A stretch of DNA of 64,000 nt, taken from assembly GCF_016901695.1 (NCBI RefSeq), contig NZ_JACJKS010000011.1, positions 28,336 to 92,335 on the forward strand, in the 5' to 3' direction. Below are positions 22,386 through 31,305 of this stretch, one piece after another (the first letter of the stretch is position 1; each line of letters starts with the position of its first letter). The translations under genes and the position numbers were made by a program. The notes below the pieces were generated by a model, which searched no databases, had not been told where the DNA came from, and saw nothing but the letters and a program-made list of their open reading frames with translations. Source of the DNA: Mordavella massiliensis. GTDB lineage: Bacteria > Bacillota > Clostridia > Lachnospirales > Lachnospiraceae.

Positions 22386-25300
22386 TGGATTTTTCCACAA
22401 CTTTTACACAACTTTCTCCGAAATAATTCGTCAATCTGCTCAGGATCCCGGGCTCGATATAGATGTTCCTCCCGGCCGGCAGCCGCTTCACCGCCTTCTC
22501 GGCGCGGCAGTAGATGACCACCTCGTCGTCCCCGTCGGAGGCGCGCAGCATGTCAAACAGGCGCGCCTCGTCCTCCAGGTAGGAGGCCTTGTCCTTGTAC
22601 TGGATCCACAGCTCCCGCTTTGTCTTCGCAAAGGGGATCACGCTCTCGCAGATGAGCTTGCTGGGGGCGTCGTCCTCCTCGGACACCCGGCCCCGGATGA
22701 ACACCTTGGCGTCCTGCTCCACCAGCCGCTGGTACTTCTCGTAGTCCCGGGGGAACACGACGATCTCCACCGTGCCCAGCAGGTCCTCCAGCGTCAGGAA
22801 CGCCATCATCTTATTGTTCTTCGTGTGCTTGATGGTCCGCCCCGTGATCATGCCGCCCACGGTCTCCCGGGCGCCGTCCTGCACCTTCGCCCGCCCGGTG
22901 TTCTCGTCGATCTGGAAGTCCAGCGTCGTCTTTGAGATGTTCCTGCGCCATTTCTCCTCGTAGTCCTCCAGGGGGTGGCCGGTCAGGTACACGCCGATGA
23001 CTTCTTTTTCAAAAGCCAGCTTCGTCTCCTTGTCGTACTCGCCCACCGGGGGCAGGGGGATGTCGAACTCCTTCTTCTGGTCGTCGTCCACCAGGTCGAA
23101 GAGGGACATCTGCCCGGTCATGGAGTACTTCTTCTCCTGGTTCACCTGATCCAGGATCCGCACGTAGATGGACATGAACTGCCGCCTCGTGCCGCCCAGG
23201 CTGTCGAAGGCGCCGGCCTTAATGAAGTTCTCGATGGTCCGCCGGTTCACGTCCCGGCCGGAGGTGCGCTCGATGAAGTCTTTCAGGCTGCGGAACTGGC
23301 CGCCCCGCTCCCGCTCCTCGATGATGGACTGGATCACCGGCCGCCCGATGCTCTTGATGGCCGCCAGGCCGTAGCGGATGCTGCCGCCGTCCACGGAGAA
23401 GTTGCCCTCCCCCCGGTTGATGTCCGGGGGCAGGATGGCGATGCCCATCTGCCGGCAGGCATAGATGTACTCCGCCACCTTGGGGGGATTGTCGATCACG
23501 GAGGTCATGAGGGCCGCCATGAACTCCACCGGGTAGTAGTACTTCAGCCAGGCAGTCTGGTAGGAGACCACGGCGTAGGCCGCGGCGTGGGATTTATTGA
23601 AAGCGTACTTCGCGAAATCGATCATCTCGTCGTAGATCCGGTTGGCCGTCTTCTCGTCGATGCCGTTGGCCAGGCAGCCCGGCACGCCCTCCTCCGGGTT
23701 GCCGTAGACGAAGTTCTGCCGCTCCCGCTGCATGACGTCGCCCTTTTTCTTGGACATGGCGCGGCGCACCAGGTCGCTGCGGCCCAGGGTGTAGCCCGCC
23801 AGATCCCGCACGATCTGCATGACCTGCTCCTGGTAGACGATGCACCCGTAGGTGGGGGCCAGGATGGGCTCCAACTGCGGGCAGTCGTAGGTGATCGCCT
23901 CCGTGTTGTTCTTTCCCTTCACGTACTGGGGGATGAAGTCCATGGGGCCCGGCCGGTAGAGGGAGATGCCGGCGATGACGTCCTCCAGGCTCTTCGGCCG
24001 CAGCTCTTTCATGAAGCTTTTCATGCCCGCGCTCTCCAACTGGAACACGCCGTCTGTCTTCCCGCTGCCGATGGACTCCAGCACCCTCTGGTCATCGTAG
24101 TCGATCTGGCTGATGTCGATCTTCCTCCCCGCGCTCTTCTCTGCCAGCTTCACGGCGTTCTGGATCACGGTGAGGGTCCTAAGGCCCAGGAAATCCATCT
24201 TGAGAAGGCCCAGCTCCTCCAGCGTTGTCATGGTGAACTGGGTCGTCACGGAGCCGTCGGATCCCAGTGAGAGGGGCACGTACTCCTCCACCGCCTTCTG
24301 GCTGATGACCACCCCCGCGGCGTGCATGGAGGTGTGCCTGGGCAGTCCCTCCAGGCGCCGGGACATGTCGATGAGCTCCTTCACCTGGGCGTCCTCCTGG
24401 CAGACCCGCTTCAGCTCCGGGTTCATCTCCAGCGCCTTGTCCAGGGTGATGTTCAGCTCCTGGGGGATCATCTTGGCGATGTTGTCCACAAAGGCGTACG
24501 GGAGGTCCATGACCCGCCCCACATCCCGGATCACGGCCCGGGCCGCCATGGTCCCGAAGGTGACGATCTGCACCACCCGGTCCGGCCCGTACTTGCGCAC
24601 CACATAGTCGATGACCTCCTGCCGTCTCTCAAAGCAGAAGTCCACGTCAATATCCGGCATGGACACGCGCTCCGGGTTGAGGAACCGCTCAAACAGAAGC
24701 TGGTAGCGGATGGGGTCGATGCTGGTGATGCCCAGGGAGTAGGCCACCAGGCTGCCGGCCGCGGAGCCGCGCCCGGGCCCCACCATGATGTCGTGGTCCC
24801 TGGCGTATTTGATGAAGTCCCACACAATGAGGAAGTAGTCCACATACCCCATGTCGTGGATGACGGACAGCTCGTAGTCCAGCCGCTCCCGCAGTTCCTC
24901 CGTGACAGGCTGGTACCGCTCTGCCAGCCCTTTCCGGCACAGTTCCTGTAAGTAGTCCCAGGAGGTGCGGCCCTCCGGCACGTCGTACTTGGGCAGCTTG
25001 GTGACGCCGAATTCGATCTCTACCTTGCACCGGTCCGCGATCTTCTGGGTGTTCGCGAGGGCCTCCGGCGCGTAGGGGAAGAGGGCGCTCATCTCCGCCT
25101 CGGACTTGATGTAGTACTGGCCGCCCTCGTAGCGCATCCGGTCCTCGTCCGCCAGCTTCTTTCCCGTCTGCAAGCACAGGAGGATGTCGTGGGGCTTCAC
25201 GTCGTCCGCGTAGGTATAGTGGACGTCGTTTGTGGCCACAAGGCCGATCCCCGTCTCCCGGCTCATCCGCACCAGGGCCTGGTTCACCATCTGCTGCTCG

Positions 25301-25845
25301 GGCATGCCGTGGTCCTGCAGCTCCAGGAAGAAGTTGTCCTTCCCGAAGATCTGCTCATAGCGAAGAGCCGCCTCCTTCGCCTCCTCGTAGAGGCCCCGGA
25401 CCGCGTTTCTGGCCACCTCGCCGGCCAGGCAGGCGCTCAGGGCGATGATCCCCTCGTGGAACTCCTCCAGGAGCTCCATGTCCACCCGGGGCTTGTAATA
25501 GTATCCTTCTGTAAACCCGCGGGAGACGAGCTTCACCAGGTTGTGGTAGCCGGTCTCGTTCTCCGCCAGCAGCACCAGGTGGTAGTAGCGGCTCTCGCTG
25601 TTTCCCTTCGCCTCCTTGTCAAACCGCGAGCCGGGTGCCACGTAGACCTCGCAGCCCAGGATGGGCTTGATCCCCGCCGCCTTCGCCGCCTTGTAGAAGT
25701 CGATGACGCCGTACATGACGCCGTGGTCCGTGATGGCCACGCTGTCCATGCCCAGCTCCTTCACCCGCGAGATGCATTCTTTTATTTTATTGGATCCGTC
25801 CAGCAGACTGTACTCCGTGTGGACGTGCAGATGTGCAAAACTCAT
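22369..25845 (-). CDS. dnaE: DNA polymerase III alpha subunit (DnaE type)
   Basis: 1158-aa replicative polymerase. The PHP domain starts immediately (HLHVHTEYSLLDGSNKI), followed by the catalytic palm with MPDIDVDFCFERR (two catalytic aspartates) and PGRGSAAGSLVAYSLGI, then the helix-hairpin-helix and an OB-fold domain near the C terminus (VGGMITGRTIKHTKNNKM). Length is normal for DnaE; the exonuclease insert and zinc region of PolC are absent. Its ribosome site GGGAGG sits in a hairpin arm (25854-25909). pfkA follows, a common order in clostridia. Confidence 0.97.
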   Translation of the reverse strand: MSFAHLHVHTEYSLLDGSNKIKECISRVKELGMDSVAITDHGVMYGVIDFYKAAKAAGIKPILGCEVYVAPGSRFDKEAKGNSESRYYHLVLLAENETGYHNLVKLVSRGFTEGYYYKPRVDMELLEEFHEGIIALSACLAGEVARNAVRGLYEEAKEAALRYEQIFGKDNFFLELQDHGMPEQQMVNQALVRMSRETGIGLVATNDVHYTYADDVKPHDILLCLQTGKKLADEDRMRYEGGQYYIKSEAEMSALFPYAPEALANTQKIADRCKVEIEFGVTKLPKYDVPEGRTSWDYLQELCRKGLAERYQPVTEELRERLDYELSVIHDMGYVDYFLIVWDFIKYARDHDIMVGPGRGSAAGSLVAYSLGITSIDPIRYQLLFERFLNPERVSMPDIDVDFCFERRQEVIDYVVRKYGPDRVVQIVTFGTMAARAVIRDVGRVMDLPYAFVDNIAKMIPQELNITLDKALEMNPELKRVCQEDAQVKELIDMSRRLEGLPRHTSMHAAGVVISQKAVEEYVPLSLGSDGSVTTQFTMTTLEELGLLKMDFLGLRTLTVIQNAVKLAEKSAGRKIDISQIDYDDQRVLESIGSGKTDGVFQLESAGMKSFMKELRPKSLEDVIAGISLYRPGPMDFIPQYVKGKNNTEAITYDCPQLEPILAPTYGCIVYQEQVMQIVRDLAGYTLGRSDLVRRAMSKKKGDVMQRERQNFVYGNPEEGVPGCLANGIDEKTANRIYDEMIDFAKYAFNKSHAAAYAVVSYQTAWLKYYYPVEFMAALMTSVIDNPPKVAEYIYACRQMGIAILPPDINRGEGNFSVDGGSIRYGLAAIKSIGRPVIQSIIEERERGGQFRSLKDFIERTSGRDVNRRTIENFIKAGAFDSLGGTRRQFMSIYVRILDQVNQEKKYSMTGQMSLFDLVDDDQKKEFDIPLPPVGEYDKETKLAFEKEVIGVYLTGHPLEDYEEKWRRNISKTTLDFQIDENTGRAKVQDGARETVGGMITGRTIKHTKNNKMMAFLTLEDLLGTVEIVVFPRDYEKYQRLVEQDAKVFIRGRVSEEDDAPSKLICESVIPFAKTKRELWIQYKDKASYLEDEARLFDMLRASDGDDEVVIYCRAEKAVKRLPAGRNIYIEPGILSRLTNYFGESCVKVVEKSIESIG

Positions 25846-25853
25846 ATAAAAAG

Positions 25854-25909
25854 GCCTCCCTTCCGGACGCAGTCATTTGAAAACATTGTACTACGTTTGG
25901 AAGGGAGGC
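25854..25909 (-). promoter_or_regulatory. dnaE leader: terminator-like hairpin covering the ribosome site, with nested promoter
   Basis: GCCTCCCTTCC (25854-25864) and GGAAGGGAGGC (25899-25909) are a perfect 11-bp inverted repeat. In minus-strand RNA the 3' arm contains dnaE's GGGAGG and is followed by CTTTTTAT, so it is both a terminator of the upstream transcript and a block on translation. A promoter, TTGCGC (25913-25908) with TACAAT (25890-25885) 17 bp away, overlaps the 5' arm, so RNA from it starts near 25878 and lacks that arm. Confidence 0.6.
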
Positions 25910-25939
25910 GCAAGAATTCTGTGTTTCACTGCCCGTTGA

Positions 25940-26173
25940 CTACCCGTTGATCATGAAGCTGACCAGTCTGTCGATATCCTCTTTCTCGTAAGCGATGATC
26001 TCCAGCTCCGGGATCTCGCCGCCCGAGAAGATGTTCGCCATGGACACGTACTGGGACAGCTTGGACTTCAGGTTCAGGCGGTCTCCCTCGCCTGTCACGA
26101 GCTCCACCCTTCCCTTGCAGTTGTCGATGACCTGGAAAAACTTGTCGATATTTGTAATGTTCTGTACTTTCAT
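25940..26173 (-). CDS. 77-aa conserved protein, degenerate HPr-like
   Basis: Small protein, MKVQNITNIDKFFQVIDNC ... LKSKLSQYVSMANIFSGG ... IDRLVSFMING. The alternation of helices and strands, especially the LKSKL...SGG...EIIAYEKEDIDRL stretch, resembles the second half of HPr. The phosphorylatable His is absent, so it would not act in the phosphotransferase system. AAAGGAAC precedes the ATG. It lies between cvfB and dnaE and is ended by the hairpin in the dnaE leader. Function unknown. Confidence 0.68.
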   Translation of the reverse strand: MKVQNITNIDKFFQVIDNCKGRVELVTGEGDRLNLKSKLSQYVSMANIFSGGEIPELEIIAYEKEDIDRLVSFMING

Positions 26174-26240
26174 TTCTATCTGTTCCTTTCTGAGGCTTTG
26201 CGGCGCTTCCGCCTGTCTCCATCCCCATTATAGCCGTTTT

Positions 26241-27071
26241 TTACTTAATTGCAATGCTTTTCTCGCGGATCTCGATCTTCCCCTCCTTGAGGAGGCGGCC
26301 CACCGCCCGCTTGAACGCGTTCTTGCCAAAGCCGAACTGGGCCCGGATCAGCTCCGGATCCGCCTTGTCCGTAAAGGGCAGCTCCCCGCCGTTTTCCAGC
26401 AGCTTGTCCATGACTGCCTGCGCGTCCGCGTCCATCTGGATGAAGGCCTTCTCCCGGACGCTCAAGTCCAGCTTTCCGTCCGGCTTCACGTCCGTCACCC
26501 GGGCGCTGATCCGGTCGCCCACCTTGTATCTGCCCGACGCTTCCCGGCGGGGGATCAGGGCGCAGTACCGGTCGTCCACCGCCACGAAGAGGCCGAAGTT
26601 CAGGCTCTTCTCATAGATGATGCCCTGCACCCGGTCGTCCTTTTTGTAGGGGGAGTTCTTCTCCAGCCTGTCGTACACTTTCATGGTGGCGCACAGCCGG
26701 CCGCTCTTGTCTGTGTAGAGGCCAACGAGGCACTCGTCCCCCGGCTTCACCCTGGCGGTCTGCTGCTTGAAGGGCAGGAAGAGATCCTTTTCAAGCCCCC
26801 AGTCCAGGAACGCCCCGATGGCGCCTGTGTCCTTCACTTTCAGGGCCTTCACCTCGCCCATCCGGATCTTCGGCACGTGGGTCGTGGCGATGATGCGGTC
26901 TTTGGAATCCCGGTAGAGAAATACATCCACCGCATCCCCGATGCCCGCCCCCTCCGGCACCTGCCGGGCCGGGAGCAGGACTTTGTCCTCCTTTGTGCCC
27001 AGATACACGCCGAAATCCGTCGTCTTCACGATCTCCAGCGTCACGTTTCTTCCCAGTTTTTCCTCTAACAT
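26241..27071 (-). CDS. cvfB: S1-domain RNA-binding protein of the CvfB family
   Basis: 276 aa. Tandem S1-like OB folds are visible (TTDFGVYLGTKEDKVLLPARQ; IGAFLDWGLEKDLFLPFKQQ; YEKSLNFGLFVAVDDRYCAL) and the end is a winged helix (GFGKNAFKRAVGRLLKEGKI), the CvfB arrangement. CvfB-type proteins bind RNA and affect virulence-gene expression in staphylococci; here a general RNA-binding role is likely. AGGAGAG precedes the ATG at 27071, and the gene overlaps the thioesterase stop by 7 bp, so they are translationally coupled. Confidence 0.87.
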   Translation of the reverse strand: MLEEKLGRNVTLEIVKTTDFGVYLGTKEDKVLLPARQVPEGAGIGDAVDVFLYRDSKDRIIATTHVPKIRMGEVKALKVKDTGAIGAFLDWGLEKDLFLPFKQQTARVKPGDECLVGLYTDKSGRLCATMKVYDRLEKNSPYKKDDRVQGIIYEKSLNFGLFVAVDDRYCALIPRREASGRYKVGDRISARVTDVKPDGKLDLSVREKAFIQMDADAQAVMDKLLENGGELPFTDKADPELIRAQFGFGKNAFKRAVGRLLKEGKIEIREKSIAIK

Positions 27072-27781
27072 CTCTTCTCTCCTGTCAGTTCCACAACTGC
27101 GTAGGGCCTGCCGCCCTCGTCGCACAGCTCCACAACTGTCCTTCCTTCTTCTCTGGCTGTCCGCGGGCAGATCACATCCCCCAGCACCGCCGACTTCTTG
27201 TACTCCACGCGCACCTGGCGCACCAGCATCTCCTCCCCGATGGACTCCAGCGCCATCTGCACGTACTGGCAGTTGTTGACGTGCTCGTTCGTGTCAATGT
27301 GGTACTTGCGCACCGGGAACGGCTCCGCCTCGGCAAGCTCTGCCGGCAGGGCGATCTTCCTGGGCGCGTACGCCATCTCAAGGGGCTCCTGGGTGCCGTA
27401 TTTCTCAATGTCCTCCGGGTCGGGCCGCACGGGGCGTCCCCGCTCCAGGTCCATGAACACCCAGATGGAATTGGCGTAGGCCGCTTTCCGCCCCGCCTCG
27501 TCCCACATGCAGAAGTTCCGGTGGCCGTAGAGGCCGTTGAACTCCGTGGCCCAGGTGCCCACCCGGATCTTCTCCCCGATCCTTGGATAGCGCTCCGCCA
27601 CGATCTGCCAGGACGAGAGCACCCACGCCTTCTTCTTCTCCTTCAGGTAGTCGATCCCCACTCCGATATCCTCCGAGTGGAAGATGCTACAGTCCTGAAA
27701 ATAGTTGATGATCCCCGGCAGGGTGATCGTCTCGTGGTGGTCCGCCTCGCTGAACCTTACTCTGCTGTCAAATGCATACAT
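27065..27781 (-). CDS. Acyl-ACP thioesterase
   Basis: 238-aa double hot-dog enzyme that releases free fatty acids from acyl carrier protein. The first hot dog has FSEADHHETITLPGIINYFQDC and VLSSWQIVAERYPRIGEKIRV. The second has the catalytic-type segment VRKYHIDTNEHVNNCQYVQM (Asn/His pair). It is cytoplasmic. It begins 1 bp from the CDF transporter stop and overlaps cvfB, so it belongs to a cdf-thioesterase-cvfB cluster. The preferred chain length cannot be told. Confidence 0.87.
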   Translation of the reverse strand: MYAFDSRVRFSEADHHETITLPGIINYFQDCSIFHSEDIGVGIDYLKEKKKAWVLSSWQIVAERYPRIGEKIRVGTWATEFNGLYGHRNFCMWDEAGRKAAYANSIWVFMDLERGRPVRPDPEDIEKYGTQEPLEMAYAPRKIALPAELAEAEPFPVRKYHIDTNEHVNNCQYVQMALESIGEEMLVRQVRVEYKKSAVLGDVICPRTAREEGRTVVELCDEGGRPYAVVELTGEKRC

Positions 27782-27782
27782 C

Positions 27783-28970
27783 TTACTCTTCCTCTCCCTG
27801 TGCCATGTAACTTTTCTCCACCGTGATCACGCACTGGTATCTGTGGTCGATCTGCTGGAGTTTTTTTCTTACTTTCTTTACCAGTTTCCTCTCCTCGTCC
27901 TCCGCGTAGCCGTAGGGGACGACCATGTCGAAGATCACGTTCACCCGCTCCTTTCCTTCCACCACCCGCAGGTCGTGGATGGAGACGCGGGGATCGACGG
28001 CTGCCACCGTCTCCTCCGCCTGGCGCTTCACCGCCAGGATCTTCTCATCCTTTGTCTCCACGGGGTCCATGTGGATCACGAGGAACATGCCAAGCTGCCG
28101 GGCCGCGTCCCGCTCGATCCGGTCGATGATCTCGTGGGACGTCTCGATGTCCACATCATTGGGGACCTCCGCGTGGATGGACGCCATGTTGCGCCCCGGT
28201 CCGTAATTATGTACGATCAGGTCGTGGCTTCCCACGATCCCGTCATAGTCCTCCACAAACGCGGTGATCTTCCGGTAGTCCTCCGGATCGATGGCCTCCC
28301 CCAGAAGGGGCCGCAGCGTGTCCCTGGCAATGCCGATGCCGGCCCACATGACGACGAGGGAGACGCACAGTCCCACGAACCCGTCGATGTTCCACCCGGT
28401 CGCGCTGAAGAAAAGAAGGGAGAACACCGTGGCCGACGTGGTGACCACGTCCCCGATGGCGTCCGCCGCCGTGGCCAGCATGACCTTGGAGTCGATCCGC
28501 CGGCCCAGCGTCCGGTTGAAGACGCTCATCCAGAGCTTCACGCAGATGGAAAGGAGCAGGATCACGATGGAAAGCGCGCTGAACTCCATGTGCTGGGGCT
28601 GACGGATCCTGCCGATGGCGTCTTTCAAAAAGGTAAATCCCACCTCGATGACGAGGAAGGAGACAACAAGCGCCGTGATGTACTCCATCCGCCCGTGGCC
28701 GAAGGGATGCTCGCTGTCCGCCGGCTTGCCGGCCATCTTCACCCCCACCAGGCCGATGACCGAGGAGGCCGCGTCCGACAGGTTGTTGAAGGCGTCCGCC
28801 GTGACGGAGATGCTGTGCATCAGAAGCCCGATCACCGCCTTGGCGGCGAAGAGGAGCACGTTGCAGAAGATGCCCACCAGCGAGGCCAGCGTCCCGTACC
28901 GGGTGCGCACCTCCAGCTCCTCTGTCTGCTCATAATCTTTTACAAAATGTCTGATCAAAAATTCTGTCAT
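27783..28970 (-). CDS. Cation diffusion facilitator transporter
   Basis: 395-aa inner-membrane metal/H+ antiporter (Zn2+, Fe2+ or Mn2+ export). Six hydrophobic helices span about residues 25-215. Metal-site motifs are DAFNNLSDAASS in TM2 and DAIGDVVTT in TM5, and HPFGHGRMEY is the family loop. Residues about 225-395 contain the cytoplasmic dimerisation domain (HAEVPNDVDIETSHEIIDRI) and a further C-terminal beta domain. The Asn-Asp/Asp-Asp site is compatible with Mn or Fe. It heads the thioesterase-cvfB cluster. Confidence 0.9.
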   Translation of the reverse strand: MTEFLIRHFVKDYEQTEELEVRTRYGTLASLVGIFCNVLLFAAKAVIGLLMHSISVTADAFNNLSDAASSVIGLVGVKMAGKPADSEHPFGHGRMEYITALVVSFLVIEVGFTFLKDAIGRIRQPQHMEFSALSIVILLLSICVKLWMSVFNRTLGRRIDSKVMLATAADAIGDVVTTSATVFSLLFFSATGWNIDGFVGLCVSLVVMWAGIGIARDTLRPLLGEAIDPEDYRKITAFVEDYDGIVGSHDLIVHNYGPGRNMASIHAEVPNDVDIETSHEIIDRIERDAARQLGMFLVIHMDPVETKDEKILAVKRQAEETVAAVDPRVSIHDLRVVEGKERVNVIFDMVVPYGYAEDEERKLVKKVRKKLQQIDHRYQCVITVEKSYMAQGEEE

Positions 28971-28994
28971 GTATCGTATCTGTCCTCTCCGGTA

Positions 28995-29648
28995 TCAGCG
29001 TCTGTCCCCGAAGAAAAACCAGCGGATCCTAAAGTCCGAGTAGGCGGTGACCATCTCGTACCCGTCCTCGCTGAGCACCCGCCCGAGCTGCCGCTTTCCC
29101 TCCTCGGGCACCCGGGCTGTCACCGCGTCCGTAAAGCAGAGGGACGGGTAGAGGCAGCACCACCAGTTGTGCCCCCGGGCGTCGCCGATGCGGACCCGGA
29201 GCGCGGTGTACTCCCCGGCCGGGAAAGTCACGTCGCCGTAGCTCTTCTCCGGGAAATAGTCCTTCACAAGCTCCGCCTCCACCGGGTCCTCACATCCGTC
29301 CTGCTCCAGCCGCTCCCGCGCCTTTTCCTCCAGGTCTTTAAGATGCGCCCGGACCCAGTCCTTCGTCTGCTCCAGGCCGGCCCCCGCCGGCATCTGCTCC
29401 TCCATGTAGGCAAGGAGGGCCTCCCGGACCTCCAGCTTCCGCCTCTGGTCCGCCGCGCCGTCGCTGTCCGCCAGCACGTGGAACCGCAGCACTTCCCCTG
29501 CCAGCTCCTGCTGGGCCGCCGCCGTCCTGGCCTCCACAAGCATCCCCCTCTGGACGAGGAGAAAGCCTGTCAGGACCGCCGCCGAAAGAAGCGCCGCCGC
29601 AAGGCAGACGGCCTCCTTTTTCTTCCTGACGCTGTATCGTTTTTTCAT
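28995..29648 (-). CDS. spoIIR: Stage II sporulation protein R
   Basis: 217-aa secreted signalling protein made in the forespore that triggers SpoIIGA cleavage of pro-sigma-E in the mother cell. An N-terminal signal/TM helix (AVCLAAALLSAAVLTGFLLV) is followed by family signatures LRFHVLADSDGAADQ and GHNWWCCLYPSLCF. Its presence implies a spore-former. A forespore-type promoter lies just upstream and its ribosome site is within a hairpin (separate entries). It is 85 bp after the GntR gene. Confidence 0.95.
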   Translation of the reverse strand: MKKRYSVRKKKEAVCLAAALLSAAVLTGFLLVQRGMLVEARTAAAQQELAGEVLRFHVLADSDGAADQRRKLEVREALLAYMEEQMPAGAGLEQTKDWVRAHLKDLEEKARERLEQDGCEDPVEAELVKDYFPEKSYGDVTFPAGEYTALRVRIGDARGHNWWCCLYPSLCFTDAVTARVPEEGKRQLGRVLSEDGYEMVTAYSDFRIRWFFFGDRR

Positions 29649-29658
29649 AGTTATGTAC

Positions 29659-29697
29659 CTCCTGACCGGTCCCGCTCCCTGCGGGATCTATCAGGAG
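29659..29697 (-). promoter_or_regulatory. Hairpin covering the spoIIR ribosome site
   Basis: In minus-strand RNA CTCCTGA (29697-29691) pairs with TCAGGAG (29665-29659), which is part of the AGGAGG site, and TCCCGC/GCGGGA (29686-29670) forms the inner stem. RNA starting at the nested sigma-F-like promoter would lack the outer 5' arm. Confidence 0.55.
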
Positions 29698-29724
29698 TGT
29701 TCACGCTTTTTCCTCTGCTTATGC
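29696..29724 (-). promoter_or_regulatory. Candidate sigma-F (forespore) promoter of spoIIR
   Basis: GCATA (29724-29720), a 15-bp spacer, then GTGAACACT (29704-29696) fits the sigma-F pattern GYWTA-N15-GGNRANANT with one mismatch. The gene is a known sigma-F target, which strengthens the match. Confidence 0.6.
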
Positions 29725-29733
29725 AGGGCGCGC

Positions 29734-30411
29734 CTATTTTTTTGTGCGGATGGTGTCCATCACGGCCTCCACCTGGTTGTCCACATGCTGGCACACCACC
29801 TGGACGGCCTGGTCCTTCTGCCCTCTCTCGATGGTCTCGATGATCTCCTCGTGCTCGTCCATGAGCTGCTGATGGAAATCCGAGCGCTTCAGGTACTCCA
29901 CCCGGTACCGGTACATCTGCTCCCGCAGATTGTTGAGAAGCTGGATCAGCTTCTGGTTGTCCGTGGCCAGGTAGATGACGTCATGGAACTTCACGTCCGC
30001 CTCCGCGATCCGGGTGATGTCCCCCTCCTGCAGGGAATCCCGGAAGGACGCAGCCGCGTCTTTAAGCTCCTGGATCTGCTCCGGCGTGATCTTCTCACAG
30101 GCCAGCTCCACTGCCAGCTCCTCCAGGGCCCGCCGCACTTCCAGCACGTCCCGCAGGCTCTTCTCTGTGATCTCCGCCACCTCGGCCCCCTTCCGGGGGA
30201 TCATGAGCACCAGGCCTTCCAGCTCCAGCTTGCGGATGGCCTCCCGGATGGGCGTCCGGCTGACGCCCAGCTTGTTGGCCAGCTGGATCTCCATGAGCCG
30301 CTCCCCGGGCTTTAACTCGCCCCGGAGGATGGCCTGCCGGAGTGTGTTGAACACCACGTCCCGCAGGGGCAGATATTCATTCATGGTGACTTCAAAATTC
30401 GGTTCCTTCAT
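29734..30411 (-). CDS. GntR-family regulator, FadR/FCD subfamily
   Basis: 225-aa regulator: winged HTH at residues about 12-80 (LRQAILRGELKPGERLMEIQ, KLGVSRTPIREAIRKLELEG) and an all-helical FCD ligand domain (VLEVRRALEELAVELAC ... ADVKFHDVIYLATDN). Ligands in this family are often carboxylic acids bound through a metal; the Asp/His residues are present. It follows ispE without any gap, so both are one transcript. A TGTATACA palindrome just downstream of the ispE promoter may be its own operator. Confidence 0.9.
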   Translation of the reverse strand: MKEPNFEVTMNEYLPLRDVVFNTLRQAILRGELKPGERLMEIQLANKLGVSRTPIREAIRKLELEGLVLMIPRKGAEVAEITEKSLRDVLEVRRALEELAVELACEKITPEQIQELKDAAASFRDSLQEGDITRIAEADVKFHDVIYLATDNQKLIQLLNNLREQMYRYRVEYLKRSDFHQQLMDEHEEIIETIERGQKDQAVQVVCQHVDNQVEAVMDTIRTKK

Positions 30412-31287
30412 TTATTTCCTCCTGACATTGTGTACATTCGTGACATAGGCCTGCTTCACAGGCGTCTGCCTCTTCAGCCTGGCTGCCGCCGCCTTCGCCT
30501 TCCCGCGGGAGTCGAAGATGCCGAAGACAGTGGGGCCGCTGCCGCTCATCATGGCGTTCAGGGCGCCGGCCTCCCGCATGATCTCCTTGATCCTGCCAAG
30601 GACCGGGTACTCGGGCAGCATCACCTGCTCCAGGACATTGCCCATGCCGGCGGCCACCTTGTAAAGGTCGCCCGCCTCCAGTCCCGCCAGGATGGCGTCG
30701 ATATCCGGATGCTCCCGGACGCCCTCCCGGTCGATCTTCTCATACACGGTCTTCGTGGAAGCCGAGAGGGGCGGCTTGGCGATCAGCACATGGCACTTCG
30801 GCATGGGCGGCAGGGGCGTCAGGATCTCGCCGATCCCCTCCGCCAGCACGGTGCCGCGCATGATGCAGTAGGGCACGTCCGCCCCCAGGGTCACGCCCCG
30901 CTCCATGAGCCCTTCCATGGAGAGCCCCAGGCCGAACATCCGGTTCATGCCGAAGAGGACCGCCGCCGCGTTGGAGCTGCCGCCGGCCATGCCGGCCGCC
31001 ACCGGGATATGCTTGTCCAGCCGGATCTTAAGCCCCTCCTGTATGCCGAACTCCTCTGTGAGGAGCGCGGCCGCCTTGTAGGCGATGTTGTTCTCACCTA
31101 CCGGCAGGTAGGACAGGTTCGTCTCGATCTCTATGCCGGGCTCCGCCTTCTTCGCAAGCGTCACCCGGTCGTAGAGATAGACGGTCTGCATGACCATCCG
31201 CACATCGTGGTAGCCGTTGTCCCTGCGGCCCAGGATGTCAAGTCCAAGATTGATCTTTCCCAGTGCTTTCAACTCCAGTTTATCCAT
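30412..31287 (-). CDS. ispE: 4-diphosphocytidyl-2-C-methyl-D-erythritol kinase
   Basis: 291-aa GHMP-fold kinase of the MEP isoprenoid pathway, phosphorylating CDP-methylerythritol. Motifs: KINLGLDILGRRDNGYHDV at the N terminus, the ATP loop PVAAGMAGGSSNAAAV and the C-terminal MSGSGPTVFGIF. Normal length. It shares a promoter region with an operator-like palindrome and is followed directly by the GntR gene. Confidence 0.96.
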   Translation of the reverse strand: MDKLELKALGKINLGLDILGRRDNGYHDVRMVMQTVYLYDRVTLAKKAEPGIEIETNLSYLPVGENNIAYKAAALLTEEFGIQEGLKIRLDKHIPVAAGMAGGSSNAAAVLFGMNRMFGLGLSMEGLMERGVTLGADVPYCIMRGTVLAEGIGEILTPLPPMPKCHVLIAKPPLSASTKTVYEKIDREGVREHPDIDAILAGLEAGDLYKVAAGMGNVLEQVMLPEYPVLGRIKEIMREAGALNAMMSGSGPTVFGIFDSRGKAKAAAARLKRQTPVKQAYVTNVHNVRRK

Positions 31288-31305
31288 TGTACTCTCCTTG
31301 TATCT

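Noticed and set aside
22975..24270. Long open frame on the plus strand opposite dnaE (431 codons)
   Set aside because: It is antisense to a certain gene in GC-rich DNA, has repetitive low-complexity composition (H, V, L, D) and no ribosome site.
27705..29843. 712-codon plus-strand frame opposite the CDF and spoIIR genes
   Set aside because: Spans two well-supported minus-strand genes and a promoter; composition typical of antisense frames in GC-rich genomes.
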